From Rhizophagus irregularis (lineage: Eukaryota; Glomeromycota; Glomeromycetes; Glomerales; Glomeraceae), in NCBI RefSeq assembly GCF_026210795.1, contig NC_089434.1:496001-560000 (forward strand): DNA of 64,000 bases. The letters run 5' to 3'. Below are positions 47,681 to 59,526 of the stretch, piece after piece. A program made the position numbers and the translations under genes. Below the pieces are notes generated by a model. It saw only the letters and a program-made list of their open reading frames with translations. It was not told the DNA's origin and did not search any database. Every line of letters begins with the position of its first letter. The first letter of the stretch is position 1.

Positions 47681-48869
47681 TAGAGCTGCAACCCGTTACC
47701 CGTTTATCCGGATACGATCCGGGTATACTCGGGTATTTATGAGTATCCGAGCCATGGAATAGCAAATGGGTAAAAATGGGTAATGCCCGTTTTTGTATCC
47801 GTTTTGTGTGATACACATATACTGTAAGGGCTGGATTTACCTAGTGAAATTATTAATTTTTGGGGCGCAGGATTATATTTAAATTTACTGCGGTCTGAAA
47901 TGACGTTAAACTATTGGGTATTTTATGACTTTCCCAGCGTAACCTGAAAAAAAAGTCACGAAAAATCACGTGACCTTTTTTGTCACAACCGGCACACCCC
48001 ACTGCGTTTCCATTTTTCTATAAGTATCTGAGGGACAGTTTTTTTCGAGTAGGTAAAACTTATTCGTCACTACTTATTCGTCACATGTGCGCCACACTTA
48101 ATTTCAGTCAAGTTGCGTAATGCCGGCCATTTCGTGACATTTTTTTCAGGTTACGCGTATTTTATTTACTGCGTCCGAAATGACGTTTAAGCTAGCGGTT
48201 TATTTTTATTGGCTATTAGAGAATCGGGTAGATCATCAATTATCATGTGCGAGAGAAGGCAGGAGAATCATTTATAAAATCGTATTTCGTAGAATAACCA
48301 ATCTCTAATTTTGTTTACTACTGTATATTACTCTTTAGAAAAAGGGAATTATTATTTATGTACAGCTAATTTCAAAAAGGTCGGGACATTTAGCAAATTT
48401 TAAAGAACTCGGAAATATTCGGTAAAGATAAAATTATACCACCATTCTCGGAACAGTACTCTAAAATTAGCGTATAATTTACATAAGTGCCCCGTACATT
48501 ATGAAATCGGCTGTAATTGGTTCTTTAGTTATTTAAATATATTAAATATATTAATTGAAGTTTAAAAGATTAATAATCTTGGAAATTCTTTTCTTTCTTG
48601 AATTAAATTTTGCCAGAGTTAAGATGTTAACTCTGGCCAAAATTTTAATGCCGGCCGGAATTAAGGGTTATATGGATTTTTGCTTGGCCGAATGAAATTT
48701 TATTAAATCTGCCCAAAATTATAATATTCGGCCGGAATTAAGTGGTGTGTTGACGGCCTTTAACAACACTTATTTAATAATTTTAGTTTAAACAATATCA
48801 AAGTAATAAATATCTTGATTTGTATATTTATTGATCCGGATCCAGAAATTCTGATGGGTCGCAGCTCTA
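47681..48869. mobile_element. Degraded hAT-like element with nested inverted repeats
   Basis: Ends TAGAGCTGCAACCCG (left) and CATCGGTC-type complement GGGTCGCAGCTCTA (right) form an imperfect terminal inverted repeat. GGGTATCCGG-type subterminal repeats lie at 47700-47800. No 8-bp duplication was found. Inside are a 218-bp inverted-repeat insert (47939-48156, ends CGTAACCTGAAAAAAA.GTCACGAAA) and a mariner-like MITE (48363-48513). The segment is absent from the copy D flank. Confidence 0.6.
48363..48513. mobile_element. Mariner-like MITE, second copy
   Basis: 151 bp with ends CAGCTAATTTCA and its near-complement, flanked by TA (48361-48362, 48514-48515). The arms resemble those of the MITE at 29847-30083 (CGGGACA block). 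Confidence 0.6.
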
Positions 48870-50287
48870 TTAACCAAGTATCTACAACTGCAGCAAGTGC
48901 AGCAAGTTGTCAATTGGTTGGTTCCTCGTTTTCTAACAAGACTACGAATATAAATATCGTATGATTCTTTTATATTAGTAAATTAAAAATGGCGTTCTAT
49001 TTTCTCTAATATTAAATTAAAATTTAAATTAACCATACCGGATACTGGATAAAACCGCTACGACCAAACATTATGTTAAATATAGCTTTTATAACAATAA
49101 ATTATTAAATTTGTTAAAATGCAGTATTATTCTTTACAATCAACTTTAATAACTCTAATATATTTTAGTTCTAAAATTAATATCTCCTTTAAATCCTGTT
49201 TTAGCACAGGATAAAAAAATTATAATTTTATAATAGTATAACTGTTCAACACTTTTTCATGTTTTTTTTTTACGCCAAATAGCCATGAATAATATAGATA
49301 TTTGAATCTGAATTTTGTTATAATGAAACAATTTCAAATAATGATAATAAGTTATCAACGTGTTTGATCCCGGCATTTATAGTTAAGGCATCCGCTTGTC
49401 GTTTCTCTTAAATTTTTACATGGTATAATGAAATACAAAATTTGTAAAATCCAAATACTGTACATGATTGAATTGAGGATTCATTTAAGGTATCATGTTA
49501 AAAATGAGTAATAATTATAAATCGAGAAATCGTATAATGAATGCGAAAATATGAATAACCATAGGAAAACTATTATTACACCTTATTCACTTATTCTAAA
49601 GACTAAAATTTGGTTCAAATTTCCTTTGAAATATGGCATATATATTGAATTAGAAAGTTCCTGTCTGTTTATTTCTTTATTGCGATACATTTTTGATTTG
49701 CAAAAGCTGTTATGATCGTAGTAAATTATTTTTTTATTTGTTGAGTATAAATGACAAAATTTTATAACTTTAATAATAGAGAAAGAAGACGAAGAAAAAA
49801 TATTTTGGGACATAAAATGATCTATTTTGAGCTTACTGGTCAGTAATACAATGGAGAAATTACTTTATCAGGCATTTACTATTGATGATTTATGTTTAGC
49901 ACAAATGAATGTAAGCCTGATAAAACAGTTACTCAGCACAAAGTTCAGATACTGTATCTATTGAACAACTTCTCATCAGTTTCATTACTAATTCAATTAA
50001 ACATTTCCTTTAAATATATGCCCAATTTCCGTGTTTTTAATATCATTAAGAAAAGCACTAATTATTCATAGGAATAACATTAACAAATATTTCGATCCTA
50101 TGAAGGTGAAAGGTAAATTTAAACCTTCGAGAGCATATCGACAACAACCGAACAACTTGATTATTGCAAATTTGCTCAATTTTAAATTCAATAAAATTAA
50201 CAAAATTAACGAAATTAAAAAAGTTTATTTAATATATAACATTGTTAATTAAATAGATAAAATAAATATAATAGAATATGATTGTAT
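48870..50287. other. Intergenic between pairs
   Basis: 48880-49100 continues the duplicated flank of copy D. 49390-49510 is the shared type 1 3' flank belonging to copy G. No gene is seen. Confidence 0.5.
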
Positions 50288-52074
50288 TCATGCTCTTTTA
50301 ACAATCGTGTTAAAATAATCTATCTGTTCGAGAATCCATTGACCTCGTTTCAAGTAACGAATATAAGGATGAATTTCTTTCTTACAATCAGGATTGGGTA
50401 TAATCCATAAGTAGAAGCGGAAAGAAATCATTACGAAATTAATGACTTGCTGATAAGGTGGAGCAACAGCATAACACGAGCAAAGTATATCGTCAACAAC
50501 AATTTTACCACTTTGTGTAAGTGGAGCAGTGTAACCAACTTCCCATTCCTTTAAGTTAATTAAAGCGGATTGAAAAAACGTTAATATAAAGCAAATTTAT
50601 TAAAATATGGAAACGTAAGATTAATTACCTTTGTAACCCGATGTGGAATAACAGGAATTAATTTTTTGCCATCGAAAAGTAAGAGCTCAGTTTCGTAAGC
50701 TCGAACGTCTTCAGCAAAAATTGTTTTTCCCTGAGAAACGAATAAATGGTGTTTTGGTGTGAGACGTAGGACGCCTATTAGAAAAAAAGATGACACAATG
50801 TTATTATGATACATTTAATAATGAATGATTTAAATTGGAAGTTAATTTTTATTACCTTTTGTGCCATCTGACTTTAGATAATCGATCCGTTGATATTGAG
50901 TCGTGGTCTGATTGTCTGTATGGATGACTGCATAAATCTCGCTAAAAATCAATTTACCATTTTTCTCTCCACAAAAAACTTTATCACCGATGTTCAATTG
51001 TGACACTTCAATTCTTTTGCCGTCTGCAAGGATAACCTTTGAATACAGAGAGAAACAACCACCTCCATTATCTTCGAATCCTTCCTTGGCTGCGTTGATT
51101 CCTGCGTCTATTTTTTTATTTGTTTCTACTACCCCAGTCTTTTTCTCGTTTGATTCAATTTCTTGCAATTCTTTCTCACGTGCAATTCTAACTTTTTCAA
51201 ACAATTCTGTGGTATAGGGTTTTGGCATCATTTTAATGTAATATTTTAAGTCATTCATATGACGCTCCACAACCGGATCATTTGGTTTATCAAAGATTTC
51301 CGGATTCGGAAAGATGACCCAGCGATTTCCGACTTTTTCCAAAAACGTTTTGAAGTAGTCACCAAAATCATCTTCCATTTTATACCGGTCTTCAGTTTGT
51401 TTTTTATTACATTTAGTAAAAACAACAATCATATGCCTACTAGATTCTTTTTCGCCGAGGAATTTCAGGATTACGTCAGTTGTAGCTTTTTGCTCAAGGG
51501 TGTCTTTGCCCCATTCTTGAAAATTTACAATAAATGAGTATTTGGAATATTTACTGTAAATAATCACTAATTACGGTAAATGTAACGTCGATTATTATTT
51601 GTTTACCTATAACATACAAAATTGCTATGGTACCATGACTGCATTGGACAATTGATCGCGCAATTTCTTTCAGGGTTTCATCATTTGGTTTTCTTACATC
51701 AAAAATACCCGGGGTATCAACAAGGTTGTATTCAATACATTCATCATCATGCAATTTAATTAGATCACATTGACAAAACTGGGTACAAGATTCCTTGAAA
51801 TAAAATGCTGAATATCAATATCGGTCAGTATATTAGATACTAAAAAATAGCTACGTTTTCTTACTTACTCGACTATCTGACGTTTTGAACTTTTCATCAT
51901 CTTCAAACAGTTTATTTGCCAACGTGCTTTTTCCCGAGCCTAATTAAACCATTTTAGGTTAAACTTCAATTTTTCATTTGGATTTTTATTCTCACCTGTT
52001 TTGCCAATTATCAGAATTGCTGGCGCCGAAGAATAAGGGTCCGTCAAAATTCTCCTACGAAGATCCAATGTCAT
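50288..52074 (-). CDS. GIN1-like: Type 1 AIG1-like GTPase-Hint fusion, copy G
   Basis: Exons 52074-51996, 51939-51869, 51793-51607, 51515-50856, 50774-50629 and 50548-50288 encode 467 residues. The most divergent type 1 copy: exon 2 has one extra codon and exon 3 three. The G domain has GKTGSGKSTLANKLFEDDEKF, DTPGIFDVRKPND, FTKCNKKQTED and NRWVIFPNPEIFDKP. Linker EKELQEIESNEKKTGV; Hint start GGGCFSLYSKV, then IGDKVFCGEKNGKLIFSE, LTPKHHLFVSQ, GYTAPLTQSG and VDDILCSCYA. All Hint signature residues are kept, and the extra codons preserve frame, so it is likely functional. It pairs with copy H across 986 bp. Confidence 0.9.
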
Positions 52075-53060
52075 AATTTTTTTGAACAAAATTCTTATAA
52101 TTTTTTAAAAAAAAGCTGATGATAATATAACATCAAAAGCTGAAATTTATTATATTATTTATATTCATGCAAATTGCCATTACTATTTCTTTACAGTAAC
52201 CACCATGTACCACGGAACCATCACTTTTTTCGTATAACCAGGGATTTTATGATATTTTTCATAGTTCATTATGATATAATGATCTACAGTTATAAGTGGA
52301 AATTACATCATAATGAAAAACGAGGGAAAAAATATTTTTTGTTTATTAATTAATTAATCGGCTAGAGCGTAAATGTAAAGTTACTATGAGTAATATGGTT
52401 AACAACATGGCGGGTGTAGATCCAGAATTACGGAATTGTTTAACTACTTGATGGCTATGGCCTTACGTAAGATTTTCTTTTGTGTAGATCCTATTTACTT
52501 TTTAGGAAATCAATAAAATTTTATTTATTAGCTAATATTTGGATTACGCCTACTATGTCTGAACCAACCCTGGTTAAAAGTTAAAACAATTATGTTAAAA
52601 AGTTCACACAAGCCATAAGTTTTTCTCCCAAGTAGATTTTATACTTGCATTAGACGGACTATCGTCATCTTGTATTCCTTAATAGTGTTAATCATTAATT
52701 TTTTTGTTTATTATTTATTAGTGAGAATATTTTTTCACATAAAGATTCGTTGCTACATCTGATCATGATGTAAATTTTTATTATGTAAAAAAATATTACG
52801 TGGTGTTAGTACTTAAAATCACGACCAAAAAAGAGTAAGTCTTTTGACGACCATTAGTTAGCAAAAGAACTTTAAATATTTTTTAAAAAAAAATTGATAT
52901 TTTTAGATCTGAAAGAAAAAAATTTTTTCTTGCGATATATTCATGTAAAATTTCGTTTAATCCTCAAAATTGGCTATTTTTCTTTTTTTGTTTTGTTTTC
53001 ATTCCTTCGAATTGATTAAATTTTTTATCCAATAGTACTAATAGTACTCAATCTCTTATA
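52075..53060. promoter_or_regulatory. Divergent spacer of pair G/H
   Basis: 986 bp, the longest spacer. CACCATGTACCACGGAACCATCACT at 52201-52225 resembles the GTAC blocks of the other spacers and the block at 20590. The remainder is AT-rich, possibly expanded by insertions. Confidence 0.4.
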
Positions 53061-54778
53061 ATGTCCCACCAATACTCTTCAAGTAATGATAATGTAAATT
53101 TCCCAGTTATCCTACTAGTAGGAAAAACCGGTAAGATATTGCACTTATATTTATTTAAATTATCTTAAAAAATTACAGCTTTTGTTCTTGTTCCTAAATT
53201 AAAGGATCTGGAAAAAGTACCTTGGGAAATCTGCTTTTGGGAAGAGATGAATTTTTTGTCTCTGATTCGACTGTAAGTAATTGTAATGAAAAAAAATCTT
53301 TACAAATTATTCAAATAAATTCTGAAATTTTGATATAATGGAACTTTTAAGATTTCCTCAACTAAAAAATGTCAAATGGCCTCGACTATAATAAATGAGA
53401 AAATGTTTACTATCATTGATACACCCGGAATTTTTAGGACTGATAAAACGAATCAGGAAATTCCGAGAGATATGGAGCAAGCAATCTCACAATGTGGATA
53501 TGGAATTCAAGCTATCATAGTTGTTATAGGTGTGTATGATATCAGAATATTTTTATGAAGTTTTCAAATGATTAAAAAAAGTTTCCTCATTTAAGAGGCT
53601 ACTCGTTTTACAAAGGAACAGAGAGACACTATTGATCAAATTATCAAATTTCTCGGCAAGGAGTCGTTAAACAACATGATTGCGGTATTTACAAAGTGTA
53701 AAAAGGCTCCAACAATAGATTCTGATTTGCTCTTCAATTCATTGGTTCCAGAACAAAAGGAATTCCTAGGTCAATTTGACAACAGATTTATTGTATCGCC
53801 TAATCCCGATATTTTTGGAAAACCTGACGACCCAATTGTTGCACGTCATATGACGAAACTCAAGAATTATATTGTAGGCTTTTCAGATCTCTATAGAATA
53901 GATATCTTTGAAAAAGCTCACAGCAACCGACTACGAGAAAATCAGATATATTATACATTATATAATTTGTATACATTTGTAAAAAATTCATTTAAAGATC
54001 ATGCAATTGAAGAAGAAGAATGTTTTGCCGCGGATTCAAAAGTCACTTTGCGAAATGGCAAAGTTATCAAGATTTCGGAACTCGTTATTGGAGACTATGT
54101 ATGTTGTGGATTTGAGAATGGGAAACAAGTCTTCAGCGAAGTGTTATTATTTATTCATGCCGACCACAATTCAATGACGGAATTTCAATTAATTGATTTC
54201 ATGAAGCAGGATGGGTCACTGGGTGATTATTATATATTAATATACCATCTAGAATTTTATTTTATTCTTTTGTTCTAATCTATTTTATTTATTAACGTTA
54301 AGGAACCTTTTGCATTACTCCTGAACATCATATTTTCATGAATAATGGTGGAACCGGGTTGGCCAAAAATGTTATACCGAACAAAACTAAACTTTTTGTT
54401 TCAGATGGTGAGAAATTAGTTTCTGTTACTACAACACGTATTACGAAAGTTAGTATATTTATTTTGAAGTTTTATTGTATTGAAAAGAAAAGAAAAAACT
54501 CATTACTTTCGTTTGATAAGGAACGAAGAAAAGGTTATTATAGTCCGTTGACTCGAAGTGGCACCATCCTTGTTGACGAGGTTCTTTGCTCTTGTTACGC
54601 TTCTGCGCCGCCATATCAATCCTTGATCAACTTTGCCTTTGCACCATTAAAAATCTATACAAAAATTTTTCCATCTAAACATCTGGAGAAGGAGATACAT
54701 CCTTATGTGAAATTTTTAAATAAAGGGCGCGGAATAGTAGAATTCCTTGATTATTTAAATTTCCCTAAAAAGGCTTAG
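53061..54778 (+). CDS. GIN1-like: Type 2 AIG1-like GTPase-Hint fusion, copy H
   Basis: Exons 53061-53130, 53205-53272, 53352-53529, 53596-54222, 54303-54448 and 54521-54778 encode 448 residues. The G domain shows GKTGSGKSTLGNLLLGRDE, DTPGIFRTDKT, FTKCKKAPTIDSD and NRFIVSPNPDIFGKP. Both members of this pair have GSGKS where the others have GAGKS. The linker lost the ARERELQ helix and reads SNRLRENQIYYTLYN. Hint: EEECFAADSKVTLRNG, IGDYVCCGFENGKQVFSE, ITPEHHIFM, GYYSPLTRSG and VDEVLCSCYAS. Frame and phases are intact. Confidence 0.9.
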
Positions 54779-56317
54779 ATTTTTTGATATTTAAAAAAAC
54801 TAGGAGTATAACTTTTAAAGATTACTGAGGTTCTTCTACTCAGGAAATTTATTTTGTTCGAATTAAGTTAACTAGGAAAATTTATCTACTGATCCTTTAT
54901 AATATTTTTATTTAAGCGAATATTGATAAATGATGTCTTTTAAGGCTAACGGGCACGATTCGAAAAATGTAACTTAATTTAATAAATTTTTAGTTCATTG
55001 TATAAAATGTTATAATATTACTTCTAAAATTTGATATCAATTTAAATACATTCCAAAAGTTTATTTACGATACTTGATGGTTGCAAGAGAATATAATTTT
55101 ATTATGGTTTCGTCCAAATATCTTTTAAAAACATTTCCATTTTTTGATGATATTAAAAATTCAGTAAGTAAATCCAATTGTGATTGAATTAATTTGTATG
55201 GATTTTAAAATTTTAAAAGTAAAGGAAACCATTTTTTTACACCTATAATTAAACGATGTACGTGTTAGCTACATGTTAGTCATGTTACGATTGTTACGAT
55301 TGTTATGAGGTACAGACAAAATTCAATATTCCTAGCGCCGTCTAACGATTCTTATTCGTCTTTGAAATATAATTAAAATCTTCCAGAATAATACTGCAAT
55401 TTTAGCAAGGTTAACCTTCCTCTATTTCTTAAGAAAAATGTTAAGCTAACTTCTTTCACTTATAAGCAAACTATTTTAACGGAAATGTTGTTACAGGATT
55501 ACAGCAGTTAGTTTAGTCAATTAATTGTGTCAATTTAACGATTGGAATTGTAATGGGTAAGAAGTAATTACAGGGTTTAATAATGAAGAAATAGTAAAAA
55601 AAAAGTTTTTCCATTTATAACTGATATAAAAGATGTTTCACTTTATTAAGTTTGGAAGTGATAGTTGAATATAAAATTTATTTACTTAATGGCGCACCTT
55701 TTTAAAACTGAATATTTCTAAGTAATGTTAATATAAGCAATGATAACGATAGAGTATAGACTTACAATAAGCTTAAATACTGGTACTAGTTATTTTTTTA
55801 TAAATTATTTAGTTTTCTTGTTTAACTAATAATTTTTAATAACGGATAATAAAATTAGTAAATTATAGAAAATTGCTCAAACTTCAAAGTATAAATAACG
55901 ATAAATATACAATATTAAAAAATTCTATTTACAGTATTAGTTTAAGATTACCTATAAAAATTTGTACATGGTACATTGGAAAAGTTGTTCTTTAGAATAA
56001 TGACTACATAAACCTTAAATTTAAAATAAAGCGAACAATTTCTTTCGCTTAATTCTTTTAATGTTTTCAACTGAGAAATTTCATTCTATTATGTTTAATA
56101 ATAAGATTATCAATAATACATCAGCCATTTAATGATGCATTGAAAATTCATCATATAAATCATATTTTTTACATCACCTCAAAACGTTCAAATTTTGATA
56201 ATTGAATATACTTTTATTATAATGGTTTGTCAGCTTTAACATATTGAGAAAGTTTGTAAATGCTTAATAAAAAATTTCAAATTTTATTAATGTAAAAATG
56301 TATCTTTTTTCTTACTA
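54779..56317. other. Intergenic up to the assembly gap
   Basis: AT-rich; no open frame or repeat end recognised. The sequence just left of the gap does not resemble the kinase tail expected there. Confidence 0.5.
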
Positions 56318-56517
56318 NNNNNNNNNNNNNNNNNNNNNNNNNNNNNNNNNNNNNNNNNNNNNNNNNNNNNNNNNNNNNNNNNNNNNNNNNNNNNNNNNNN
56401 NNNNNNNNNNNNNNNNNNNNNNNNNNNNNNNNNNNNNNNNNNNNNNNNNNNNNNNNNNNNNNNNNNNNNNNNNNNNNNNNNNNNNNNNNNNNNNNNNNNN
56501 NNNNNNNNNNNNNNNNN
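56318..56517. other. Assembly gap of exactly 200 N
   Basis: A round number of unknown bases, typical of a scaffold gap of unknown true size. It interrupts the kinase copy K4. Confidence 0.95.
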
Positions 56518-57677
56518 GTGCAAGATCATAATCATGTTCGTAATTATTAAATGGTGGTTGACCAGATGAAATTTCACACATAAGTATGCCAATACTATAA
56601 ATATCCGATTTAACAGTATATTCTTTTCCATCAATAATTTCAGGTGCTATATAAGGAAGATTTCCGTATATACTTGTTAATGGTTTATCTGCAGGGCCAC
56701 AAAATCCAAAATCACTAATAGACCAAGCATTATTAAATTGTGAATACAATATATTCCCAGAATGTAAATCTCTATGAATTGAACTTTCATTATGAATATA
56801 ATAAATTGCATCAATTATTTCATAAATAATTCCAATTTTTTCTACCCATGTTAGTTGATTATAATTTTGTTGTAAAAATTCTCTTAAATTAGCATCTTCC
56901 TTCATCATTACAAGCATATAATTTCCATTTGATGGATTTTGTGTTAAACCATAACATTGAACAATTTCTTGACGTTTATTACTTATAGATAAATGTGTTT
57001 TAGCCTATAAAAAGTAATTTCAAAATTTTATTATTAATAATTAATTTTAAATAATATAAGTTTTTAGGTATTTTTAGATTACAAACCTCTTCAAACCAAT
57101 TTTGACTTGCATTTTCAATATTTTCTAATTCTTTTAATATTACATCATGTTCTCCAAGTCTTTGTAATTGTTGATTCTCAGAATCCCATTCTTCATATTT
57201 TCCGTTAATCCATATTGCTGTATAGATTTTAGAAAATCCACCTTTTGTTAAATATTCAATATTTTGTAAATTATTATATGGAATCCATTCAATTATCGCA
57301 TTTGGCATAAGTGACTCAACTTGACATTTTTGTATTAAATTATCAATATCATTATTTCCAGATGTCCAATTTGGAAATTTTGCTTTTAAATAATTTTGAA
57401 TACAATATTCACAATATGTCATGGCTAAACATTCTTGGTTACAATATTCACAAATTCTTCTTGTTCCTTCATTATAAAGAATTCTATCTCGATCATAATA
57501 CATATTATTAAGTCTTATTGCTTCATTTTTTTCATCAGTTGTAAGAGAATTGTCAGCAAGAATTGTTTGTTGCATAAATTCATATTGTTTGTGTAAGTCG
57601 GCATGAATATTAGGATCAATTAATGACCATGCTCTATTAATTGCTGCATAAATTAAATTTCTTCGAATATTAGACAT
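56518..57677 (-). CDS. Protein kinase with Cys-rich N-terminus (copy K4), cut by the gap
   Basis: Exon 1 57677-57087 and exon 2 57004 to the gap at 56517. N-terminus MSNIRRNLIYAAINRAWSL; Cys cluster CEYCNQECLAMTYCEYC; NNDIDNLIQKCQVES. The kinase domain has TKGGFSKIYTAIW, VILKEL, IHRDLHSGNIL, SDFGFCGPADK (DFG retained, unlike K1 and K2) and YIAPEIIDG, then breaks off after FNNYEHDYDLA. The C-lobe end and the acidic tail should lie in the gap, but no tail exons are seen beyond it, so the scaffold join may be wrong. Confidence 0.85.
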
Positions 57678-58963
57678 AATATTATAGGGCTTTTAAATTT
57701 CCAACTTTGAACAATGAACATTTACGCCTTTAGCCTTTTTTAACGTATACTCCGGATTGCGTAACTACAAACTTAAATTTAGCATGATCTACTGCTGAAT
57801 AATGTTTCACAATATTTTAATGTTTCACAATGTTTCACCACATGACATTTGTGATTATGCATTTAATTTAAGAAGTGAATTACCTAAAAAGGCAATAAAA
57901 GTATTATTAATTTTTTTAACGAAGAAAAACAATTATTATGTAATAACTTTTCGTTCAAAAATTACCTTTTTTTCTCCATTATTTTTTTTTTAAAAAAAAA
58001 AAAATCTAAATATATATGTAATAATTAAATAACAATGCGCAGAAATTGAAGTTAAAATGTTTTTTTTTATTCTGTGTACGAGTATAAATAATTCTAGAAT
58101 TTGATTCTATAAAATAAAAAAACATTCCTTTTTTAAAAAATTAAAAAAAAATAATTAATAAAAAAAAATTAATAGGATTTTTTTTATACATATGGAAGTT
58201 TCAATATGTTCTTAGGTCACATACAGTAAAAGCAAAAGACCCAGCTAGCTATGGCCTATAAGCTGCATGAATGATCCAATTCAACAACAACAATGGTCAA
58301 TGGTGAAAGCATTTTTGTTTTGTTATTATTGTTGGAATAATAAAATTTTAAGCGAACTTAATGTATTATTGTGTAATAACAAATCATCTTTCTAATAAAT
58401 TGATAGTCCTTAAATCACTTTAATAAATTATTTGATAAAAAAATATGCTTACTTATCTATATCCGTTAAAATTTTAAACCATGTAACATTGAACTCTAAA
58501 AGTATTTTTACACGGATGTATGAATTTAACTTTAGATTCCATTTATTGAAAATGGTCTTTAAAGTTATGGAGATTTATATAATTCACTTTCAATTCAATG
58601 TACATCTATTTTCAAATTCATTTTTATTTCTACTGTGCTGTACATTAATACATTTATAAATTTTTTTATATTATTTTCTAATTTCCAATTTGTTATATTA
58701 ATATACATTAAAAAAAAAATACTGAAATTTACGCTATTAATTTAAAAATGACTTAGTTTTAACTTTTCTTAACTTTATGCAAAAAAAGTTTCGCTAATAA
58801 TTATAAGTAAACATTAAAATCTGGTTGTTTTTTGGAATAAAAAAAGATATTCGTGAGATAAATAATTATGAATATAAAGAATACAATAGAATGGAATCTA
58901 CATAATTAAAAAATTTGGTAATATTTAGATTTTTGAATTGTGTAACATGGAAACGCTTGATAT
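57678..58963. other. Intergenic
   Basis: Upstream of K4. AT-rich, with short plus-strand frames of low-complexity composition. No gene or repeat end recognised. Confidence 0.5.
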
Positions 58964-58972
58964 ATCTGTGCC

Positions 58973-59517
58973 GCAAAAATTACCTCCTCGTATTACTTTC
59001 TTGACCCGGTCAAAATATGCATGATTATGTATGACAAAAATGTTCCTTTCTTGACCTGAAACGCGATATGCGATAAACAAAAAAAGAAATATTTTATTCT
59101 TTATTTATATTTAACAAAAATAATGTTCTTTAATACTTTTTTATTTCTACAATATTGATAAAATAATTTTATTTTATTTACAAAAGATAGCCGATAAATA
59201 GATTACATTTAAGAGAATTAGGTAATAAATACTAAACTACAACCCGCATAAAAATAAGTATTAAAATAAAAAAAAAATAATAAATTATTTTGTCATTAAT
59301 CATTAATGATAAAAAAATAAATTATTCTTTTTGACATTAAATATTGATCTCCTTGTGTATATAACTCTTGAAAACTGAAATTATGGAAATAAGAAAAATA
59401 ACAACGCGTTAATGTTTTTTGCAGGTCAAGAAAAGAACATTTTTGTCATACATAATCATGCATATTTTGATCAAGTCAAGAAAGTAATACGAGGAGGGTC
59501 AAGAACGTAATTTTTGC
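58973..59517. mobile_element. MULE-like inverted-repeat element with 9-bp duplications
   Basis: 545 bp with ends GCAAAAATTAC and GTAATTTTTGC and inverted arms of about 100 bp (CCTCCTCGTATTACTTTCTT and ATGCATGATTATGTATGAC in both). An exact 9-bp ATCTGTGCC flanks it at 58964-58972 and 59518-59526. A 9-bp target duplication with long arms is typical of Mutator-like elements. There is no coding capacity. The left arm lacks about 12 bases present in the right. Confidence 0.8.
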
Positions 59518-59526
59518 ATCTGTGCC

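Noticed and set aside
47681-48869. Target duplication for the hAT-like element
   Set aside because: The 8 bases on either side (ACTTTATA, TTAACCAA) do not match, so none is claimed.
24180-54778. Hint domains as protein-splicing inteins
   Set aside because: They are C-terminal, lack the His-Asn end and following nucleophile, and match Hedgehog/Hog signatures (SCYA) instead.
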